64,000 bases of DNA from Loxodes magnus (taxonomy: Eukaryota; Ciliophora; Karyorelictea; Loxodida; Loxodidae). Position numbers and translations under genes: made by a program. This document shows positions 63,367 to 64,000 of this stretch, one piece after another. The notes below the pieces were generated by a model. The model was given only the letters and a program-made list of their open reading frames with translations, ran no database searches and was not told where the DNA came from. Every line of letters begins with the position of its first letter. Within the stretch, counting starts at the first letter, position 1. Location: the NCBI GenBank assembly GCA_946699065.1, contig CAMPDV010000195.1:248001-312000 (forward strand). The letters are read 5' to 3'.

Positions 63367-64000
63367 AATGTCTATTATTTGACTTAATATATAATTTCAT
63401 TTAATCATTAGTTAAAAGTATCTTAGCTCTTAATAAATCTTTTAGTATATAATTATCTAACTACATTTATATACCTTTCATATTATAAAATATTAGACTA
63501 AAATTTAAAATGCTTGACTTAGATAATCTAATTTAAGTTTATAAATTGAAATAATGTAAGAAATTTTATAAGATGAATAAAGAAACATCCCTATAATTAG
63601 AAGCTTTAATCCATTTTTAGTATATTTGCTAAATCTAAAACTCTAATAAACAAAAAACCAGATTAAGCTTTTAAAGTTTATTGCTATGATTTTCTAAATC
63701 TTTAATTTCCTTCGACATAAAAATTAATATAGCCTATGCTCTAACTAATTAAAGATAAGCTACTTATTTAATTATAGTTGCCAGTTGTCAAAATTTTTTA
63801 AGCTTTTATTCTCCTTAATAATAACTAAGATATGGACTAATAAGTTGTTTACTTAATACTTATAAGGCTAATAAACAAATGTCAAAAATGCTTTATCCAA
63901 TTATTTTTAATGATTTAGAAAATAGAAAAAAGAAAAAAGGATAAATGGATATATATTTTTAGTTAATTGTCCAAAATTAAAAGGTATTATTTAAATAAAT
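63367..64000. other. Noncoding DNA after giant gene copy 2
   Basis: AT-rich sequence with no gene. It lies wholly inside the right inverted arm and matches the DNA after copy 1 at slightly lower identity than the coding part. Confidence 0.55.

Larger units (their letters stand above)
58619..64000. repeat. Right arm of the 5.4-kb near-identical inverted repeat (continues past edge)
   Basis: The reverse complement of 26256-31637. It begins inside the CDS at CTTTCTATCTAG and continues through the stop codon and all of the downstream noncoding DNA to the window edge without losing homology, so the true arm is longer than seen. Upstream of 58619 the two genes still align but with many substitutions. 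Confidence 0.92.

Noticed and set aside
1-64000. Bacterial or standard-code interpretation, with all major genes as pseudogenes full of stops.
   Set aside because: TAA/TAG fall on Gln-like positions and TGA on Trp-like positions consistently in several paralogues, and the frames are otherwise intact over kilobases.
1-64000. Tetrahymena-type code (TGA only stop).
   Set aside because: It would truncate every LamG-Cys protein after one codon and break both giant genes at many conserved Trp positions.

Overview
The window looks like nuclear DNA of a ciliate. It is extremely AT-rich, and its long genes only open if TAA and TAG are read as Gln and in-frame TGA as Trp. TGA also ends the genes. ATG-TGA openings, GW, NTW and GYW motifs, and a double TGA all need Trp, and they recur in independent paralogues. 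TAA/TAG = Gln with TGA = Trp or stop matches the karyorelictid code (NCBI table 27; Loxodes, Parduczia). The Condylostoma code (table 28) is the nearest alternative. I saw no spliceosomal introns, tRNA, rRNA, telomere or CRISPR.

Three families of accessory genes fill the window, with 1-6 kb of AT-rich DNA between loci. (1) Surface proteins with a signal peptide, a LamG-like domain, Cys-rich repeats and a polytopic membrane region: A (minus, cut by the left edge), B (plus, 12.0-15.6 kb, one frameshift) and C (minus, 42.9-47.2 kb, intact, 1435 aa). (2) Giant 2438-aa surface proteins with a beta-helix (pectin-lyase-like) ectodomain, a Cys-rich GYW module and about seven membrane segments: one on minus (26.9-34.2 kb) and one on plus (56.0-63.4 kb), plus a decayed fragment (51.2-53.7 kb). 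(3) Putative DNA-binding proteins with a helix-turn-helix-like segment and C2H2 fingers: a frameshifted copy at 19.5-20.4 kb and an intact one at 39.0-39.8 kb.

The layout is dominated by inverted duplication. B plus finger copy 1 mirrors finger copy 2 plus C around about 29.6 kb. Separately, the two giant genes form inverted arms that are near-identical over about 5.4 kb (26256-31637 against 58619-64000, continuing past the edge). Their 5' halves are clearly diverged, with a sharp boundary inside the CDS, as expected from gene conversion or a recent exchange.

Against this background sit GC-richer insertions: a two-module repeat present twice (6.7 and 52.8 kb), a 313-bp insert at 17.0 kb flanked by a perfect 15-bp direct repeat, a Gag-like CCHC zinc-knuckle gene (35.4-36.5 kb), and two short islands bordering the decayed giant gene. 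The window reads as a rapidly evolving surface-antigen-like locus shaped by inverted duplication, repeat-mediated deletion, minisatellite growth and mobile DNA. The link to surface variation is inference.
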